Counted from the first letter of the stretch, positions 31,352 through 42,570 are shown. The stretch is DNA of 64,000 nucleotides from Caballeronia sordidicola (GCF_002220365.1 NZ_MTHB01000041.1:56550-120549); one strand, 5' to 3'. Notes: generated by a model from the letters alone, not told the origin. Numbers and translations: made by a program.

Positions 31352-32932
31352 CTACTCCCACTCGATCGTAGCCGGCGGTTTCCCCGAAATATCATAAACA
31401 ACGCGATTAATCCCGCGAACCTCATTAATGATTCGGTTCGAAACATGTCCTAACAACTCATGCGGCAGATGTGCCCACTGCGCGGTCATGAAGTCCAGCG
31501 TTTGCACGGCCCTCAGCGCAACCACATACTCATAGGTCCGCCCATCGCCCATCACGCCCACGCTTTTCACCGGCAAAAACACAGCGAAAGCCTGGCTCGT
31601 AAGCTCATACCACGACTTACCCGATTCCTTATCGAACGTATTCCTCAACGTTTCGATAAAGATCGCATCCGCGTGACGCAGCAGCTCGGCGAACTCCTTT
31701 CTCACCTCGCCCAGAATTCTCACGCCCAAACCCGGGCCCGGGAACGGATGCCGATAAACCATCGCCGGCGGCAGCCCCAGCTTCACGCCCAACTCCCGCA
31801 CTTCGTCCTTGAACAACTCGCGCAACGGCTCAAGTAACTTCAAATTCAGCGTCTCGGGCAATCCACCCACGTTGTGATGGCTCTTGATCGTGTGGCCCTT
31901 CTTGCCCTTGCCTGCCGACTCGATCACATCCGGGTAAATCGTCCCTTGCGCGAGCCACTTCGCGTCCTTCAGCTTGTTGGCTTCCGTCTGGAACACTTCA
32001 ACAAACTCAGCGCCAATGATCTTCCGCTTCGCCTCAGGATCCGTCACGCCGGCAAGCTTCGACAAGAACACTTCGCTCGCATCGACATGAATCACCTTCA
32101 CGCCAAGGTGATCGGCGAACGTCGTCATGACCTGCTCGGCTTCGTTCAAGCGCAGCAAGCCATGGTCAACAAAAACGCACGTCAATTGCGCCCCAATCGC
32201 ACGATGCAAAAGCGCCGCCGCCACCGACGAATCCACGCCGCCCGACAAACCCAAAATCACGTGCTCATCGCCGACTTGCGCGCGGATTTTCTCCACCGCT
32301 TCATCGATGTAATGCCCCATCTCCCAGTCCGGCCGCGCACCGCACAACTCGAGCACGAAGCGGTCGAGCATCGCGCGTCCCTGAACCGTGTGCGTAACTT
32401 CCGGATGCCACTGGAGGCCGTAGAAATGGCGCTCGTCGTCGGCCATCGCGGCGATCGGGCAAGACGGTGTCGATGCCATCAGCTTGAATCCGACGGGCAT
32501 GTCCGACACCTTGTCGCCATGGCTCATCCACACTTTCAGCATGCCGTGACCTTCGGCCGTCTGGAAATCTTCAATGCCGTTCAGGAAGCTCGTGTGGTTA
32601 TGCGCCCGCACTTCGGCATAACCGAATTCGCGAACATTGCCGAGTTCGACCTTGCCGCCGAGTTGTTCGGCCATCGTCTGCATGCCGTAGCAAATGCCGA
32701 GCACCGGCACGCCGAGATCGAAGACAACGTGCGGCGCACGCGGCGAGCCGAGTTCGGTAACCGAGTTCGGGCCGCCCGACAAAATGATGCCCTTCGGTGC
32801 GAAGTCGCGAATGAACGCCTCGTCGACGTCGTACGGATGGATCTCCGAATACACATGTGATTCGCGGATGCGTCGTGCGATCAACTGGGTGACTTGGGAG
32901 CCGAAATCGAGAATCAGGATCTTGTCGTGCAT
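31352..32932 (-). CDS. guaA: GMP synthase (glutamine-hydrolysing)
   Basis: 526 residues, full length. Class I glutaminase domain with nucleophile Cys81 (LGICYGM) and the His-Glu of [13 protein letters not shown]-pyrophosphatase P-loop [11 protein letters not shown] near 230; C-terminal dimerisation domain ending in IEWE. Converts XMP to GMP in the cytoplasm. Lies 225 bases downstream of the repeat-containing membrane-protein gene, itself directly after guaB, so all three are probably co-transcribed. Confidence 0.97.
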   Translation of the reverse strand: MHDKILILDFGSQVTQLIARRIRESHVYSEIHPYDVDEAFIRDFAPKGIILSGGPNSVTELGSPRAPHVVFDLGVPVLGICYGMQTMAEQLGGKVELGNVREFGYAEVRAHNHTSFLNGIEDFQTAEGHGMLKVWMSHGDKVSDMPVGFKLMASTPSCPIAAMADDERHFYGLQWHPEVTHTVQGRAMLDRFVLELCGARPDWEMGHYIDEAVEKIRAQVGDEHVILGLSGGVDSSVAAALLHRAIGAQLTCVFVDHGLLRLNEAEQVMTTFADHLGVKVIHVDASEVFLSKLAGVTDPEAKRKIIGAEFVEVFQTEANKLKDAKWLAQGTIYPDVIESAGKGKKGHTIKSHHNVGGLPETLNLKLLEPLRELFKDEVRELGVKLGLPPAMVYRHPFPGPGLGVRILGEVRKEFAELLRHADAIFIETLRNTFDKESGKSWYELTSQAFAVFLPVKSVGVMGDGRTYEYVVALRAVQTLDFMTAQWAHLPHELLGHVSNRIINEVRGINRVVYDISGKPPATIEWE

Positions 32933-33157
32933 GGCAGCGGCCGGGAAGGCAAGTAGACGGAAACAGTTGGCAAAAACGATAACGCAAGCAGCAGGAACGA
33001 GGTCCCGCGCATCACGTCACGCAGAGAGTTCAACGGCCGGCGATTGTTGCCGACCGCAGCAAGACAGATTCATCGATACAACGAAACGCGACGCTCCGTT
33101 CATCGATAAGTGTTCGATCAACCCGACGCGGCCGCGAAGACCTGTGCGCGCAAGCCT

Positions 33158-33979
33158 TCAGCGCGGATCGCGGCGGACCGGATCGATAAACTGGCCGGTC
33201 ACCGGATCCACCGTACGACCGGTGACCGGGTCGATCGGGCGCCCGGTTTCAGGATCAATTTTGTGACCACTGACGGGATCGAACGCGCGGCCAGTGGCGG
33301 GGTCCAGCGAGCGTCCCGTGGCCGGATCGATGACATGCCCGGTAGCAGGATCAAACGCGGTAGCGGATGGCGCCGGCGCGGCAGGACGTGCAATAGCCTC
33401 GCCCACGACAGGCTCGACCAGCCCGCTATCCCTGTCCCAGCGCGGATTTGCCGGTGCGACGGGGTCAGACGACAAAGGCCTCGGCGGCGGAGTTACACGC
33501 TCCACGCGTTCTTCCGCCTTGGTCTTCGCCGCCCGTTTCTCGGCACGCTCAGCCGCGGCAGCGCCGGCCAGCGCGGCGCGCTCGCGCCGCCGCACGGCAC
33601 CTGACAGCCTCACGCTGCCAAGCCCCAGCACCAGCATGGCCACGCCAACCAACGCCGCGATCACCTGACCAAAACCCGTCAACTCGGGCGTATGCAGCCC
33701 GAGCAGCCAGACCATCATCACCAGGCCCGACAACCACTCCACATGTCCCGACACCTTGGCAGCGGTCGCAGTCAACGCACCATCGATAGCGGCATGAACC
33801 GCGAGCCACGCAATACCGATCAGCGCGATCCCGAACAACTGTCCGACAAACGGCGGCTGCACGGTCACGAGATGCATCGATGCCCACAAAGCCGTCCAAG
33901 GCGTGAGCAGAAACAGCACGCCGAAAGCCAGAAAAATCAGTGCATTGATGACAAGAACAGCGCGCAGCAACGGTTTCAT
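33158..33979 (-). CDS. Membrane protein of unknown function with octapeptide DPxTG repeats
   Basis: 273 residues. Four hydrophobic segments (about 5-27, 46-66, 82-96 and 102-122), an Arg/Ala/Glu-rich stretch likely coiled or disordered (130-160), a Pro-rich linker, and then seven back-to-back octapeptides of the form I/F/L-D-P-x-T/S-G-x-x from residue 209, plus a partial eighth. I do not recognise the family. It starts two bases after the guaB stop, so it is translated from the guaB transcript; this placement between guaB and guaA is unusual for a membrane protein. Confidence 0.78.
   Translation of the reverse strand: MKPLLRAVLVINALIFLAFGVLFLLTPWTALWASMHLVTVQPPFVGQLFGIALIGIAWLAVHAAIDGALTATAAKVSGHVEWLSGLVMMVWLLGLHTPELTGFGQVIAALVGVAMLVLGLGSVRLSGAVRRRERAALAGAAAAERAEKRAAKTKAEERVERVTPPPRPLSSDPVAPANPRWDRDSGLVEPVVGEAIARPAAPAPSATAFDPATGHVIDPATGRSLDPATGRAFDPVSGHKIDPETGRPIDPVTGRTVDPVTGQFIDPVRRDPR
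33179..33355 (-). repeat. 24-bp tandem repeats encoding DPxTG octapeptides
   Basis: Seven full and one partial 24-bp units at the 3' end of the gene between guaB and guaA. Units have diverged at the DNA level but keep Asp-Pro and Gly in every full copy, implying selection on the protein. Confidence 0.9.
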
Positions 33980-33981
33980 AG

Positions 33982-35442
33982 TCAGTCCACGTGGTAGTTG
34001 GGCGCTTCCTTCGTGATCTGCACGTCGTGCACGTGCGACTCGCGCATGCCGGCGCCCGTGATCTGGACGAATTCGGCCTTGTCATGCATTTCTGCAATAT
34101 TGCGGCAGCCGCAATACCCCATGCTTGCCCGCACGCCGCCGACCACCTGGAACAGGATGGCGTTGACCGAACCCTTATAAGCCACCTGCCCTTCAATGCC
34201 TTCAGGCACGAGCTTGTCGATATTCGCCGAGTTGTCCTGGAAGTACCGGTCCGCCGCACCGTCCTTCATCGCGCCGACCGACCCCATGCCGCGATACGCC
34301 TTGAACTGGCGGCCCTGGAACAGGAACACGTCGCCGGGGGACTCTTCCGTGCCGGCCAGCATGCTGCCCATCATCACCGCGTCCGCGCCGGCTGCAAGCG
34401 CTTTGCTGACATCGCCAGAAAAACGCACACCGCCGTCGGAGATCACCGGCACGCCCGAGCCGCGCAATGCATCCGACACGTTCGCCACCGCGGTAATTTG
34501 CGGTACGCCGACACCCGCCACGATCCGCGTCGTGCAGATCGAACCCGGACCGATACCGACCTTCACACCATCCGCGCCGTATTCCACGAGCGCCTTGGCG
34601 GCTGCAGCCGTGGCGATATTGCCGCCGATCACCTCAATATGCGGATAGTTCTGCTTCACCCAGCGCACGCGCTCGAGCACGCCCTGGCTGTGACCGTGCG
34701 CCGTATCTACGACAATGATGTCCACACCCGCCGCCGACAGAAGCTCAACACGCTCTTCGTTCTCGGGACCCACGCCAACTGCCGCGCCAGCGCGCAGCTT
34801 GCCGTGCTCGTCCTTGCAGGCGTCCGGGTGTTCGGTTTGCTTGGTGATGTCCTTGACGGTCATGAGGCCGCGCAATTCGAACGCGTCGTTGACGACCAGC
34901 ACGCGTTCCAGCCGATGGCTATGCATCAGCGCCTTGGCTTCGGCGAGCGGTGTGCCTTCCTTGACGGTCACGAGGCGTTCACGCGGCGTCATGATCTTGC
35001 GCACTTCGTCGTCGAGACGTTCTTCGAAGCGCAGGTCCCGGTTCGTCACGATACCGATCAGCTGCGGCCCTTCCACCACCGGAAACCCGGAAATACCGTG
35101 CTGTCGCGTGAGAGCGATCACGTCGCGCACTTTCATTTGCGGCGGAACAGTAATCGGATCGCGCACCACGCCCGATTCGAAGCGCTTTACTTTCGCGACT
35201 TCGCGGGCTTGTTCGGCTGCGGTAAGGTTCTTGTGAATGATGCCGACGCCGCCGAGCTGAGCCATCGCAATAGCGAGCCGGCCTTCGGTGACTGTGTCCA
35301 TGGCGGCGGACAACAGAGGCATATTCAGGGAGATCTTGCGGGTAACCTGTGTTTTCAGGCTGGTATCGCGCGGGAGAACGTTGGAAAACGCGGGCACGAG
35401 GAGCACGTCATCGAACGTGAGTGCTTTCTGGATCAGACGCAT
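33982..35442 (-). CDS. guaB: IMP dehydrogenase
   Basis: 486 residues. TIM barrel split by two CBS domains (about 90-205); catalytic Cys in GPGSICTTR near 302; IMP-binding DGGVRFSGD and GSMLAGTEE; flap Arg/Tyr region present. Oxidises IMP to XMP, the step before GuaA. Followed after two bases by the octapeptide-repeat membrane protein and then guaA. Confidence 0.97.
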   Translation of the reverse strand: MRLIQKALTFDDVLLVPAFSNVLPRDTSLKTQVTRKISLNMPLLSAAMDTVTEGRLAIAMAQLGGVGIIHKNLTAAEQAREVAKVKRFESGVVRDPITVPPQMKVRDVIALTRQHGISGFPVVEGPQLIGIVTNRDLRFEERLDDEVRKIMTPRERLVTVKEGTPLAEAKALMHSHRLERVLVVNDAFELRGLMTVKDITKQTEHPDACKDEHGKLRAGAAVGVGPENEERVELLSAAGVDIIVVDTAHGHSQGVLERVRWVKQNYPHIEVIGGNIATAAAAKALVEYGADGVKVGIGPGSICTTRIVAGVGVPQITAVANVSDALRGSGVPVISDGGVRFSGDVSKALAAGADAVMMGSMLAGTEESPGDVFLFQGRQFKAYRGMGSVGAMKDGAADRYFQDNSANIDKLVPEGIEGQVAYKGSVNAILFQVVGGVRASMGYCGCRNIAEMHDKAEFVQITGAGMRESHVHDVQITKEAPNYHVD

Positions 35443-35665
35443 GGCAAATCCTATGGGCGCAAAACCGAATTATACCGATAGTTCCCCGGATTTTCACTGC
35501 CCGAACAGCAGCTTAGGCGGCGCTGCTCGCTTTCCGGCGCAATTTCCGGGCCTCAACCGGGTAGGCGATTTACGCCGCCGTTTCGGTTTTTCGCTCGATT
35601 TGCGTTCGATATAAGTTCGGTTTTGCGGATGCCAGCAGGAATGCCGGCGCGCGATCGGATCGCTC
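35443..35665. other. Intergenic region upstream of guaB
   Basis: 223 bases between the RnfH-family gene and guaB, presumably containing the guaB promoter. No riboswitch or clear operator was recognised. Confidence 0.5.
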
Positions 35666-35995
35666 TTACCGCGCTTCCTTTCGCGTCCACCGGCGCCCTT
35701 CAATGGACCCGCCGCGCCGCGTCTTCTCAACCCGCCTTTGCCTCGCGACCTTCGGATCAACCTTCAGCGGCCGATAAATCTCCACCCTGTCGTGATCGGC
35801 GAGCACCGCATCCAGCGCCTGAATCTTTCCGAAAACGCCCACTTTTTGCACGTTCAAATCGATCTCGGGAAACTGTACGAGCAATCCACTCGCCTCAATC
35901 GCCTCCCGCACGGTCGCACCGTTGCCCAAGGAAAGCGTACACACCGCACTCTTCCCCTCCGGCAACGCATAACAAACCTCAACGGCAAGAGTCAT
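35666..35995 (-). CDS. RnfH-family ubiquitin-like protein
   Basis: 109 residues; beta-grasp fold sequence VEVCYALPEGKSAVCTLSLGNGATVREAIEASG and DRVEIYRPLKVDPKVARQRRVEK, the hallmark of the RnfH/YfjF (RatB) family, followed by a basic tail. Function unknown. Start ATG 35995 shares its last base with the ratA stop (TGATG), so translation is coupled to ratA; GTG 35998 is an alternative. Confidence 0.88.
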   Translation of the reverse strand: MTLAVEVCYALPEGKSAVCTLSLGNGATVREAIEASGLLVQFPEIDLNVQKVGVFGKIQALDAVLADHDRVEIYRPLKVDPKVARQRRVEKTRRGGSIEGRRWTRKEAR

Positions 35996-36429
35996 CACTT
36001 TCCATACCGCTGGTCAGCGCGCTTCACGAACGAATCCACGAACGTGTGCGCGATATGGCTGAACACTGGCCCGATGATCTTCTCGAGAATGATGTTCGAA
36101 AACTCGTAGTGCAGCGCGAACTCGATCTTGCAGGCATCGGCCCGCAACGGCGTGAACCGCCAGTAACCGGTGAATTTCTTGAAAGGACCGTCCATGAACT
36201 CCATATCGATGGTGGTCGGTCGCGTATGCACGTTACGGGTAGCGAAATGTTGCTTGATGCCCTTGAAATTGATGTGGATCTTCGCTTCCATGCTGTGTTC
36301 GTCGTGGCGGCCTACTTCCACCCCTCCACACCACGGCAAAAAATTCGGGTAATCGGCGACATCGGTGACGAGGTCGAACATCTGCTCTGCAGAGTGACGG
36401 ATCAATACAGTTTTCTGGACATCTGCCAT
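35995..36429 (-). CDS. ratA: RatA-family protein (START/COQ10-like)
   Basis: 144 residues of the polyketide-cyclase/COQ10 START-like fold: VQKTVLIRHSAEQMFDLVTDVADYPNFLPWCGG..KFTGYWRFTPL. Reported for E. coli as a toxin blocking 50S/30S association, while homologues act in ubiquinone binding; which applies here is open. Divergent from smpB, a very conserved arrangement. Start at ATG 36429; an upstream TTG is unlikely. Confidence 0.85.
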   Translation of the reverse strand: MADVQKTVLIRHSAEQMFDLVTDVADYPNFLPWCGGVEVGRHDEHSMEAKIHINFKGIKQHFATRNVHTRPTTIDMEFMDGPFKKFTGYWRFTPLRADACKIEFALHYEFSNIILEKIIGPVFSHIAHTFVDSFVKRADQRYGK

Positions 36430-36528
36430 AAAGGGCGCAACGCGTGGCAAGAGTGGGAAGCTTTGCGGGCTTTACCTCGCCCGCGCTGCTAAAATCAGGA
36501 TTTTAAACGAGTTAGGCACTTTTCATTC

Positions 36529-36978
36529 ATGAGCATCATCGACAACAGAAAAGCCTTCTTCGATTACTTCATCGAAGATCGCTACGAGGCGGGGCTCGTG
36601 CTGGAAGGGTGGGAAGTCAAGGCGCTCCGGGCCGGCCGCGGCCAGATCAAGGAAGGCTACGTCATCATTCGCGACGGAGAATTGTTCCTGATCGGCGCTC
36701 ACATCAGCCCGTTGCCGGAAGCATCGACCCACATCCATCCGGATCCGGTCCGCACTCGAAAGCTGCTGCTGCACAGCGAAGAGATCTCGAAGCTCATCAG
36801 CAAGGTCGAGCAGAAAGGCCACACGCTTGTCCCGCTGAACTTCCACTACAAAGGCGGTCGCGTGAAATGCGAGATCGGCCTCGCGAAGGGCAAGAAGCTG
36901 CATGACAAACGCGAAACCGAGAAAAAACGCGACTGGGAACGCGAAAAAGCGCAAATCATGCGCGGTGCCAAGCATTGA
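36529..36978 (+). CDS. smpB: SsrA-binding protein
   Basis: 149 residues, the usual length. OB-fold core ([46 protein letters not shown]-like stretch) and the basic C-terminal tail [19 protein letters not shown] that enters the ribosome decoding channel. Binds tmRNA for rescue of stalled ribosomes. No ssrA gene lies in this window. A strong terminator follows. Confidence 0.97.
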   Translation: MSIIDNRKAFFDYFIEDRYEAGLVLEGWEVKALRAGRGQIKEGYVIIRDGELFLIGAHISPLPEASTHIHPDPVRTRKLLLHSEEISKLISKVEQKGHTLVPLNFHYKGGRVKCEIGLAKGKKLHDKRETEKKRDWEREKAQIMRGAKH

Positions 36979-37011
36979 GCACCGCCGGAATGAAAGTAAG
37001 ATATCCAACGC

Positions 37012-37048
37012 AAAAAGGGCGTCGACCATGGAGTCGACGCCCTTTTTT
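37012..37048. terminator. Bidirectional intrinsic terminator between smpB and qmcA
   Basis: Perfect 10-bp stem GGGCGTCGAC (37017-37026) / GTCGACGCCC (37033-37042) with CATGGA loop, six T after it on the plus strand and five A before it, so it can stop transcripts from both convergent genes. Confidence 0.93.
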
Positions 37049-37094
37049 CATACGGTCAGGTGATTCAACAAGCTGATTCGGCTAATGCCAAGCT

Positions 37095-38036
37095 TCAGCT
37101 CTTACGAATCACGCCGCCACCCGCTCCATCGCCCTTGATGATGCTCAGCGCCGACGCGATCATCGAACTCATCTCCGACAAATTCCCCGGCACGATCAGC
37201 GTATTGCCCTGCTTCGCGATGTTCCCGAACGCAGTGACATACTGCTCGGCAACCTTCAGGTTCACCGCTTCCATGCCGCCGGCCGTCTGTATCGCCGCGC
37301 CGATCTTCTCAATCGCCTGAGCATTCGCCACGGCCACCGCCAGAATGGCCGACGCCTCGCCTTCGGCCTGATTGATCTGCGCCTGACGCTCGCCTTCCGA
37401 CTTATGGATGGCCGCCTCACGCGCGCCCCACGCAATATTGATCTGCTCCTGCTTGCGACCTTCCGACGCAGCAATCACCGCCCGCTTCTCACGCTCGGCC
37501 GTAATTTGCGCCTGCATCGCGTGCAGGATTTCCTTCGGCGGCGTCAAATCCTTGATTTCATAGCGCAGTACCTTCACGCCCCAGTTCGCCGCAGCCTGAT
37601 CGAGCGACGTCACAATGCTGTGATTGATGTAGTCGCGCTCTTCGAAGGTCTTGTCGAGTTCGAGCTTGCCGATCACTGAACGCAACGTGGTCTGCGACAA
37701 CTGCGTAATGGCGTAAATAAAGTTGCTCGATCCATACGACGCCTTCATGGCGTCTGTCACCTGAAAGTACAGCACGCCGTCCACTTGCAACTGCGTGTTG
37801 TCACGCGTGATACAGACTTGGCTCGGCACTTCCAGCGGAATTTCCTTCAGCACGTGCTTGTAGGCCACGCGGTCGACAAACGGCACGACGATGGTCAGCC
37901 CCGGCGTGAGGGTCGCGTGATAGCGCCCAAGCCGCTCCAGCACCCATGCGTGTTGTTGCGGCACGATCTTGATCGTCTGCGCGGCGATCGCGATGACGAT
38001 AATCAACAAAATTGCCCCGATGATAGTCACGTCCAT
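37095..38036 (-). CDS. qmcA: SPFH/stomatin-like membrane protease-associated protein (QmcA type)
   Basis: 313 residues: one N-terminal membrane helix (4-20), an SPFH/PHB domain (about 22-190, IKIVPQQHAWVLERLGRYHATLTPGLTIVVPFVDRV), a charged coiled coil rich in Ala/Glu/Gln and a C-terminal flotillin-like end. Such proteins form large rings at the inner membrane and work with an NfeD partner, encoded just upstream. Role in membrane quality control is by family. Confidence 0.9.
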   Translation of the reverse strand: MDVTIIGAILLIIVIAIAAQTIKIVPQQHAWVLERLGRYHATLTPGLTIVVPFVDRVAYKHVLKEIPLEVPSQVCITRDNTQLQVDGVLYFQVTDAMKASYGSSNFIYAITQLSQTTLRSVIGKLELDKTFEERDYINHSIVTSLDQAAANWGVKVLRYEIKDLTPPKEILHAMQAQITAEREKRAVIAASEGRKQEQINIAWGAREAAIHKSEGERQAQINQAEGEASAILAVAVANAQAIEKIGAAIQTAGGMEAVNLKVAEQYVTAFGNIAKQGNTLIVPGNLSEMSSMIASALSIIKGDGAGGGVIRKS

Positions 38037-38093
38037 TTCTACTCCTTGTTATGCGTGTCTTACTTAGGAAAGCTTCAACCCCGTTCCACCTTC

Positions 38094-38522
38094 TCAGCGT
38101 GTTGCCGCAACCACCAGCGTGTTGCCGGAAAACGCCGTGATCCTGTACATATGCGCGCCTTCAGTCTCCCCGGGCGCCAGTTCAATGTCCCATTCCGCCC
38201 CGCGATACAGCGCCCGCGCGCGGCCCTCATGCCACTCGTTCACCTTCAGCGTCTCGCCAATATCCAGGTTCACGCCCGGATCATGCGATGCATCGCGCCG
38301 GGTAACGTGTCCCAGCTTCGAGCGCCGCAAAACAGTGACGGCGATCATCGCGACCAGAGCCGCCACCAGCAGCTCGATCTCCAGACCCGCTCCAAACAAA
38401 TGTGCGATTCCGCCCGCGATAAAACCGACCGCCACCATCAACAGATAAAACGTACCGGACATCAGCTCGAGCAGCACGAGCACCCCGGCGCCGATCCACC
38501 AGAAAAGTCCGTTAGCAGCCAT
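38094..38522 (-). CDS. NfeD-family membrane protein
   Basis: 142 residues: two to three N-terminal hydrophobic segments and a C-terminal OB-fold (GETLKVNEWHEGRARALYRGAEWDIEL), as in E. coli YbbJ. Partner of the stomatin-like protein encoded 57 bases downstream on the same strand; together they are the common SPFH-NfeD pair. Confidence 0.9.
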   Translation of the reverse strand: MAANGLFWWIGAGVLVLLELMSGTFYLLMVAVGFIAGGIAHLFGAGLEIELLVAALVAMIAVTVLRRSKLGHVTRRDASHDPGVNLDIGETLKVNEWHEGRARALYRGAEWDIELAPGETEGAHMYRITAFSGNTLVVAATR

Positions 38523-38535
38523 GCGATTCCTCCAA

Positions 38536-38565
38536 ACAAAAACACCCCGGAACGTCCGGGGTGTT
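38536..38565 (-). terminator. Intrinsic terminator after ppsA
   Basis: Perfect 11-bp stem AACACCCCGGA (38541-38551) / TCCGGGGTGTT (38555-38565) with three-base loop, followed by TTTTTG on the minus strand, 80 bases past the ppsA stop and just ahead of the nfeD start. Confidence 0.9.
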
Positions 38566-38645
38566 ATAGCACGCTTACTGTTTTGAAAGGTTGATACCCT
38601 TTCGATGCAGCGGCATGTCGTACGTATTGCGCTTACTTATCGCGC

Positions 38646-41051
38646 TTACTTGTTCAACGTCTTTGCCAGCGTCTTCCAAGTGTCGATAATCGTGTCCGGA
38701 TTCAGCGACATCGACTCAATGCCTTCCTTCGCAAGCCATTCGGCGAGGTCCGGATGGTCCGACGGGCCTTGACCGCAAATGCCCACGTACTTGTTCAGCC
38801 GCAGACATGTTTCGATAGCGCGCTTCAGCATGAACTTCACAGCCGGGTCACGTTCGTCAAAGTCGACTGCGAGCAACTCCATGCCCGAATCGCGGTCCAG
38901 ACCCAGCGTCAGCTGCGTCAGGTCGTTCGATCCGATCGAGAAACCGTCGAAGAACTGCAAGAACTCTTCAGCCAGGATGGCATTCGACGGAATCTCGCAC
39001 ATCATGATCAACCGCAGACCGTTCACGCCGCGTTTCAGGCCGAACTTCTCGAGCAGGCCAACGACCTTCTCAGCCTGCGCCAACGTGCGCACGAACGGCA
39101 CCATGATCTCGACGTTGTCGAGGCCCATCTCTTCGCGCACTTTCTTCAACGCAATACATTCCATCTGGAAGGCTTCGGCGAAATCCTGCGAGATGTAACG
39201 CGATGCGCCCCGGAAGCCGAGCATTGGGTTCTCTTCGTCCGGCTCGTAACGTGAACCGCCGATCAGTTTCTTGTACTCGTTCGACTTGAAGTCGGACAGG
39301 CGCACGATCACCGGCTTCGGATAGAACGCCGCCGCGATTGTCGCGATACCTTCGGTCAGCTTGTCGACGTAGAACGCTCGCGGCGACGCATGGCCCCGCG
39401 CGACGCTTTCCACGGCTTTCTTCAGGTCGGCATCAACGTTCGGGTACTCGAGAATCGCCCTCGGATGCACGCCGATGTTGTTGTTGATGATGAACTCGAG
39501 CCGCGCCAGGCCCACGCCTGCATTCGGCAGATGCGAGAAGTCGAACGCGAGCTGAGGATTGCCGACGTTCATCATGATCTTGACCGGAATTTCGGGCAGT
39601 TCGCCGCGCTCGACTTCGGTCACTTCAGTTTCGAGCAGACCGTCGTAGATCTTGCCTTCGTCGCCTTCCGCGCACGACACCGTCACCAACTGGCCTTCCT
39701 TCAGCATGTCGGTTGCGTCGCCGCAACCCACCACGGCCGGCACGCCGAGTTCGCGCGCGATGATGGCCGCGTGGCAGGTGCGCCCGCCGCGATTGGTCAC
39801 GATCGCCGATGCACGCTTCATCACCGGCTCCCAGTTCGGGTCGGTCATGTCGGCCACCAGCACGTCGCCGGGCTGAACACGATCCATCTCCGACGGGTCG
39901 TGAATCACGCGCACCGGACCTGCGCCGATCTTCTGGCCGATAGCCCGGCCGGTAGCCAGCACGTTCGACTGGCCCTTCAGCTTGAAGCGCATTTCAGCCT
40001 TGCCCGCAGCCTGGCTCTTCACCGTTTCCGGACGCGCCTGGAGAATGAAGATCTTGCCGTCGCGACCGTCCTTGCCCCACTCGATGTCCATCGGACGTTG
40101 ATAATGCTTTTCGATGATCACCGCGTACTTCGCGAGCTGGATCACGTCTTCGTCGGTGATGGAAAAGCGGTTGCGCTGTTCGTGCGACACGTCGACGGTC
40201 TTCACTCGGCCGGCTTCGCCAGCGTTCGTAAATTCCATCTTGATGAGCTTCGAGCCGATCGAACGACGGATGATCGGGTACTTGCCTTGTGCGAGCGTGG
40301 TCTTGAAGACGTAGAACTCGTCCGGATTCACGGCGCCCTGCACGACCGTTTCGCCCAGGCCATAGCTCGACGTAATGAACACGGCGTCCTTGAAGCCTGA
40401 TTCGGTATCGAGTGTGAACATCACGCCGGCCGCGCCCACGTCCGAGCGGACCATACGCTGCACACCTGCCGACAACGCGACTTCAGCGTGGGTAAAGCCC
40501 TTGTGCACCCGGTACGAAATAGCGCGGTCGTTATACAGCGACGCGAACACGTGCTTCATGCGATCGAGCACTTCGTCGATGCCAACTACGTTCAGATAGC
40601 TTTCCTGCTGACCCGCGAACGATGCATCCGGCAAGTCTTCGGCAGTCGCCGAAGAGCGCACCGCGAACGACAGCTCGTCCGGCGAGCTGGCCTGAAGCGT
40701 GTCGAAGCCTTTGCGAATCAATTCTTCGAGGCGCGGTTGCATCGGCGCGTCGACGATCCATTGGCGGATCTCCTTGCCGGCTTCGGCCAAGGCTTTCACG
40801 TCGTCCACGTCGAAGAGTTCCAGACGTTTGGCGATGCGTTCGGTCAGGTTATTGTGATTCAAGAAGTCGCGAAATGCCTGTGCCGTGGTCGCAAAACCAG
40901 TGGGCACCTGCACGCCGGCTTCGGCGAGCTGGCTGATCATCTCGCCGAGCGACGCATTCTTGCCGCCGACAATGTCGACGTCGGTCATTCGCAACTGCTC
41001 GAATGGAACTACATACGCCTGGTCCTTTGCAACGTTAGCTTCGTTAGTCAT
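38646..41051 (-). CDS. ppsA: Phosphoenolpyruvate synthase
   Basis: 801 residues, full length. N-terminal ATP-grasp nucleotide-binding domain ([27 protein letters not shown]), central phosphohistidine domain [15 protein letters not shown] with His near 425, C-terminal PEP/pyruvate TIM barrel ([19 protein letters not shown]). Converts pyruvate and ATP to PEP for gluconeogenesis. Its regulator gene ppsR is divergent, 670 bases away. Confidence 0.97.
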   Translation of the reverse strand: MTNEANVAKDQAYVVPFEQLRMTDVDIVGGKNASLGEMISQLAEAGVQVPTGFATTAQAFRDFLNHNNLTERIAKRLELFDVDDVKALAEAGKEIRQWIVDAPMQPRLEELIRKGFDTLQASSPDELSFAVRSSATAEDLPDASFAGQQESYLNVVGIDEVLDRMKHVFASLYNDRAISYRVHKGFTHAEVALSAGVQRMVRSDVGAAGVMFTLDTESGFKDAVFITSSYGLGETVVQGAVNPDEFYVFKTTLAQGKYPIIRRSIGSKLIKMEFTNAGEAGRVKTVDVSHEQRNRFSITDEDVIQLAKYAVIIEKHYQRPMDIEWGKDGRDGKIFILQARPETVKSQAAGKAEMRFKLKGQSNVLATGRAIGQKIGAGPVRVIHDPSEMDRVQPGDVLVADMTDPNWEPVMKRASAIVTNRGGRTCHAAIIARELGVPAVVGCGDATDMLKEGQLVTVSCAEGDEGKIYDGLLETEVTEVERGELPEIPVKIMMNVGNPQLAFDFSHLPNAGVGLARLEFIINNNIGVHPRAILEYPNVDADLKKAVESVARGHASPRAFYVDKLTEGIATIAAAFYPKPVIVRLSDFKSNEYKKLIGGSRYEPDEENPMLGFRGASRYISQDFAEAFQMECIALKKVREEMGLDNVEIMVPFVRTLAQAEKVVGLLEKFGLKRGVNGLRLIMMCEIPSNAILAEEFLQFFDGFSIGSNDLTQLTLGLDRDSGMELLAVDFDERDPAVKFMLKRAIETCLRLNKYVGICGQGPSDHPDLAEWLAKEGIESMSLNPDTIIDTWKTLAKTLNK

Positions 41052-41721
41052 GTAAGCCCCTAAGGTGGATGGAATTCACGATCATGCAAGTGGGCTCGAA
41101 GCGGTGGCGCTTATTTGGGGGCGCGTACCGCAACCTGCATAACCTGTTTGATAAGCACATGCCGCATGTTTCGATCCACGCGCCGTTGGGGGCGTGACGT
41201 ATCGTGTATGCACCGGAACGTGAGTCCTGCCAAACCACGTCGCGATGCTGAAAAACACGACTTCGAAACACATCGATATCAGTTAAAACTGCCCATAAAA
41301 TCTACGTATTGTTTCGAAAACGCACGAATGGGCGACAATTTCACTCAATCGATGATTAATCGTCCGCAATTGCTTATCGAACAGGTTGCCGCTATTCTAC
41401 CGTGCTAACTCTTGAAAATGTTTCATCGCGGGGCATAAAAGCGCTGCGTAATGAGACCCTTCACACGTGGATGGTGTGGCGGCGCACATCGGGTGTTTTA
41501 GTGGATGCTTAGTTTGGAGTTGTCAGCCTGACGCCGCGCCCGGCGCGATGTCGATGGGCGCTCATAGTCGGGCTCACACTAGGGCTCACACTAGGGCCCT
41601 TAGGGCCCTTAGCATCCTTTAGCGTCTTTTTGCGTCATTTCGTCCGGTCGACTAATCGACCCGTTAGCCGACCATAATCACCGTCAATTCATTTCACGTA
41701 ATTTCACGACCCTCAACGCCG
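41052..41721. other. Intergenic region between ppsA and ppsR with short tandem repeats
   Basis: About 670 bases carrying the divergent promoters. Short duplications are visible: GGGCTCACACTA twice (41570-41593) followed by GGGCCCTTA twice (41594-41611). No gene or known regulatory element was recognised. Confidence 0.6.
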
Positions 41722-42540
41722 ATGCCGCCTACCGTATTCATCGTTTCCGATGGCACCGGGATCACTGCCGAGACATTCGCGCATTCGATCCTGTCCCAGT
41801 TCGACCAGAAATTCCGGCTCGTGCGCGTGCCGTTTGTCGATTCGACCGAGAAGGCGCATGCGACTATCGCCAAGATCAACGAGGCGGTGTCGCTTGACGG
41901 CCGTCGGCCGATTGTGTTCACCACGCTGGTGGACAGCGCGTCGAACGAGATCGTGAGGCGCTCCAATGCGCTGGTTCTGAACATGTTCCAGACGTTTATC
42001 GAGCCGCTGGAACTGGAACTCGACATCAAGTCGACGCACGCGATGGGCCGGGTTCACCAGAACGCGGATACGGAGGAATACAAGAACCGGATCGAGGCGA
42101 TCAATTTTTCGCTGGCGCACGACGACGGCCAGTCAAATCGCAATCTGTCCGATGCCGATGTGATCCTGGTTGGTGTGTCGCGCAGCGGCAAGACGCCAAC
42201 GTCGCTTTATCTGGCGATGCAGTACGGTGTCAAAGCAGCGAATTATCCGTTGATTCCGGAAGATTTTGAGCGTGGACGGTTGCCGACGCCGTTGCTGCCG
42301 TATAAGGAAAAGATGTTTGGCTTGTCGATCGATCCGCAGCGGCTGGCGGAGATTCGCAATGAGCGTCGGCCGGGGAGTAAATATGCGGCGCTGGAGAACT
42401 GCCGCTATGAGATCAACGAAGCCGAAGCGATGATGAAACGCGAGGGGGTCAAGTGGTTATCGTCGACGCATAAGTCGATCGAGGAAATCGCCACGACCAT
42501 CCTGCAGGAGATCCGGCTGGAACGGCCATCGTATTATTGA
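41722..42540 (+). CDS. ppsR: PEP synthase regulatory protein (kinase/pyrophosphorylase)
   Basis: 272 residues of the DUF299 family. Signature [15 protein letters not shown] (P-loop-like) near 153-167; N-terminal [22 protein letters not shown]. Inactivates PEP synthase by ADP-dependent phosphorylation of a threonine and reactivates it by phosphate-dependent dephosphorylation. Pairing with divergent ppsA supports this. An intrinsic terminator follows. Confidence 0.96.
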   Translation: MPPTVFIVSDGTGITAETFAHSILSQFDQKFRLVRVPFVDSTEKAHATIAKINEAVSLDGRRPIVFTTLVDSASNEIVRRSNALVLNMFQTFIEPLELELDIKSTHAMGRVHQNADTEEYKNRIEAINFSLAHDDGQSNRNLSDADVILVGVSRSGKTPTSLYLAMQYGVKAANYPLIPEDFERGRLPTPLLPYKEKMFGLSIDPQRLAEIRNERRPGSKYAALENCRYEINEAEAMMKREGVKWLSSTHKSIEEIATTILQEIRLERPSYY

Positions 42541-42570
42541 TATCGGTTGGTATGGTGGGCATATAGGCGA

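Noticed and set aside
32757..32782. GTAACC inside guaA, and similar ones near 35342, 36173, 43604, 48789 and 54305
   Set aside because: None has CGAA at a 16-base spacing, and all lie inside genes.
36979..37094. tmRNA gene (ssrA) next to smpB
   Set aside because: Only a terminator fits in this gap; no tRNA-like ends or tag-coding sequence.
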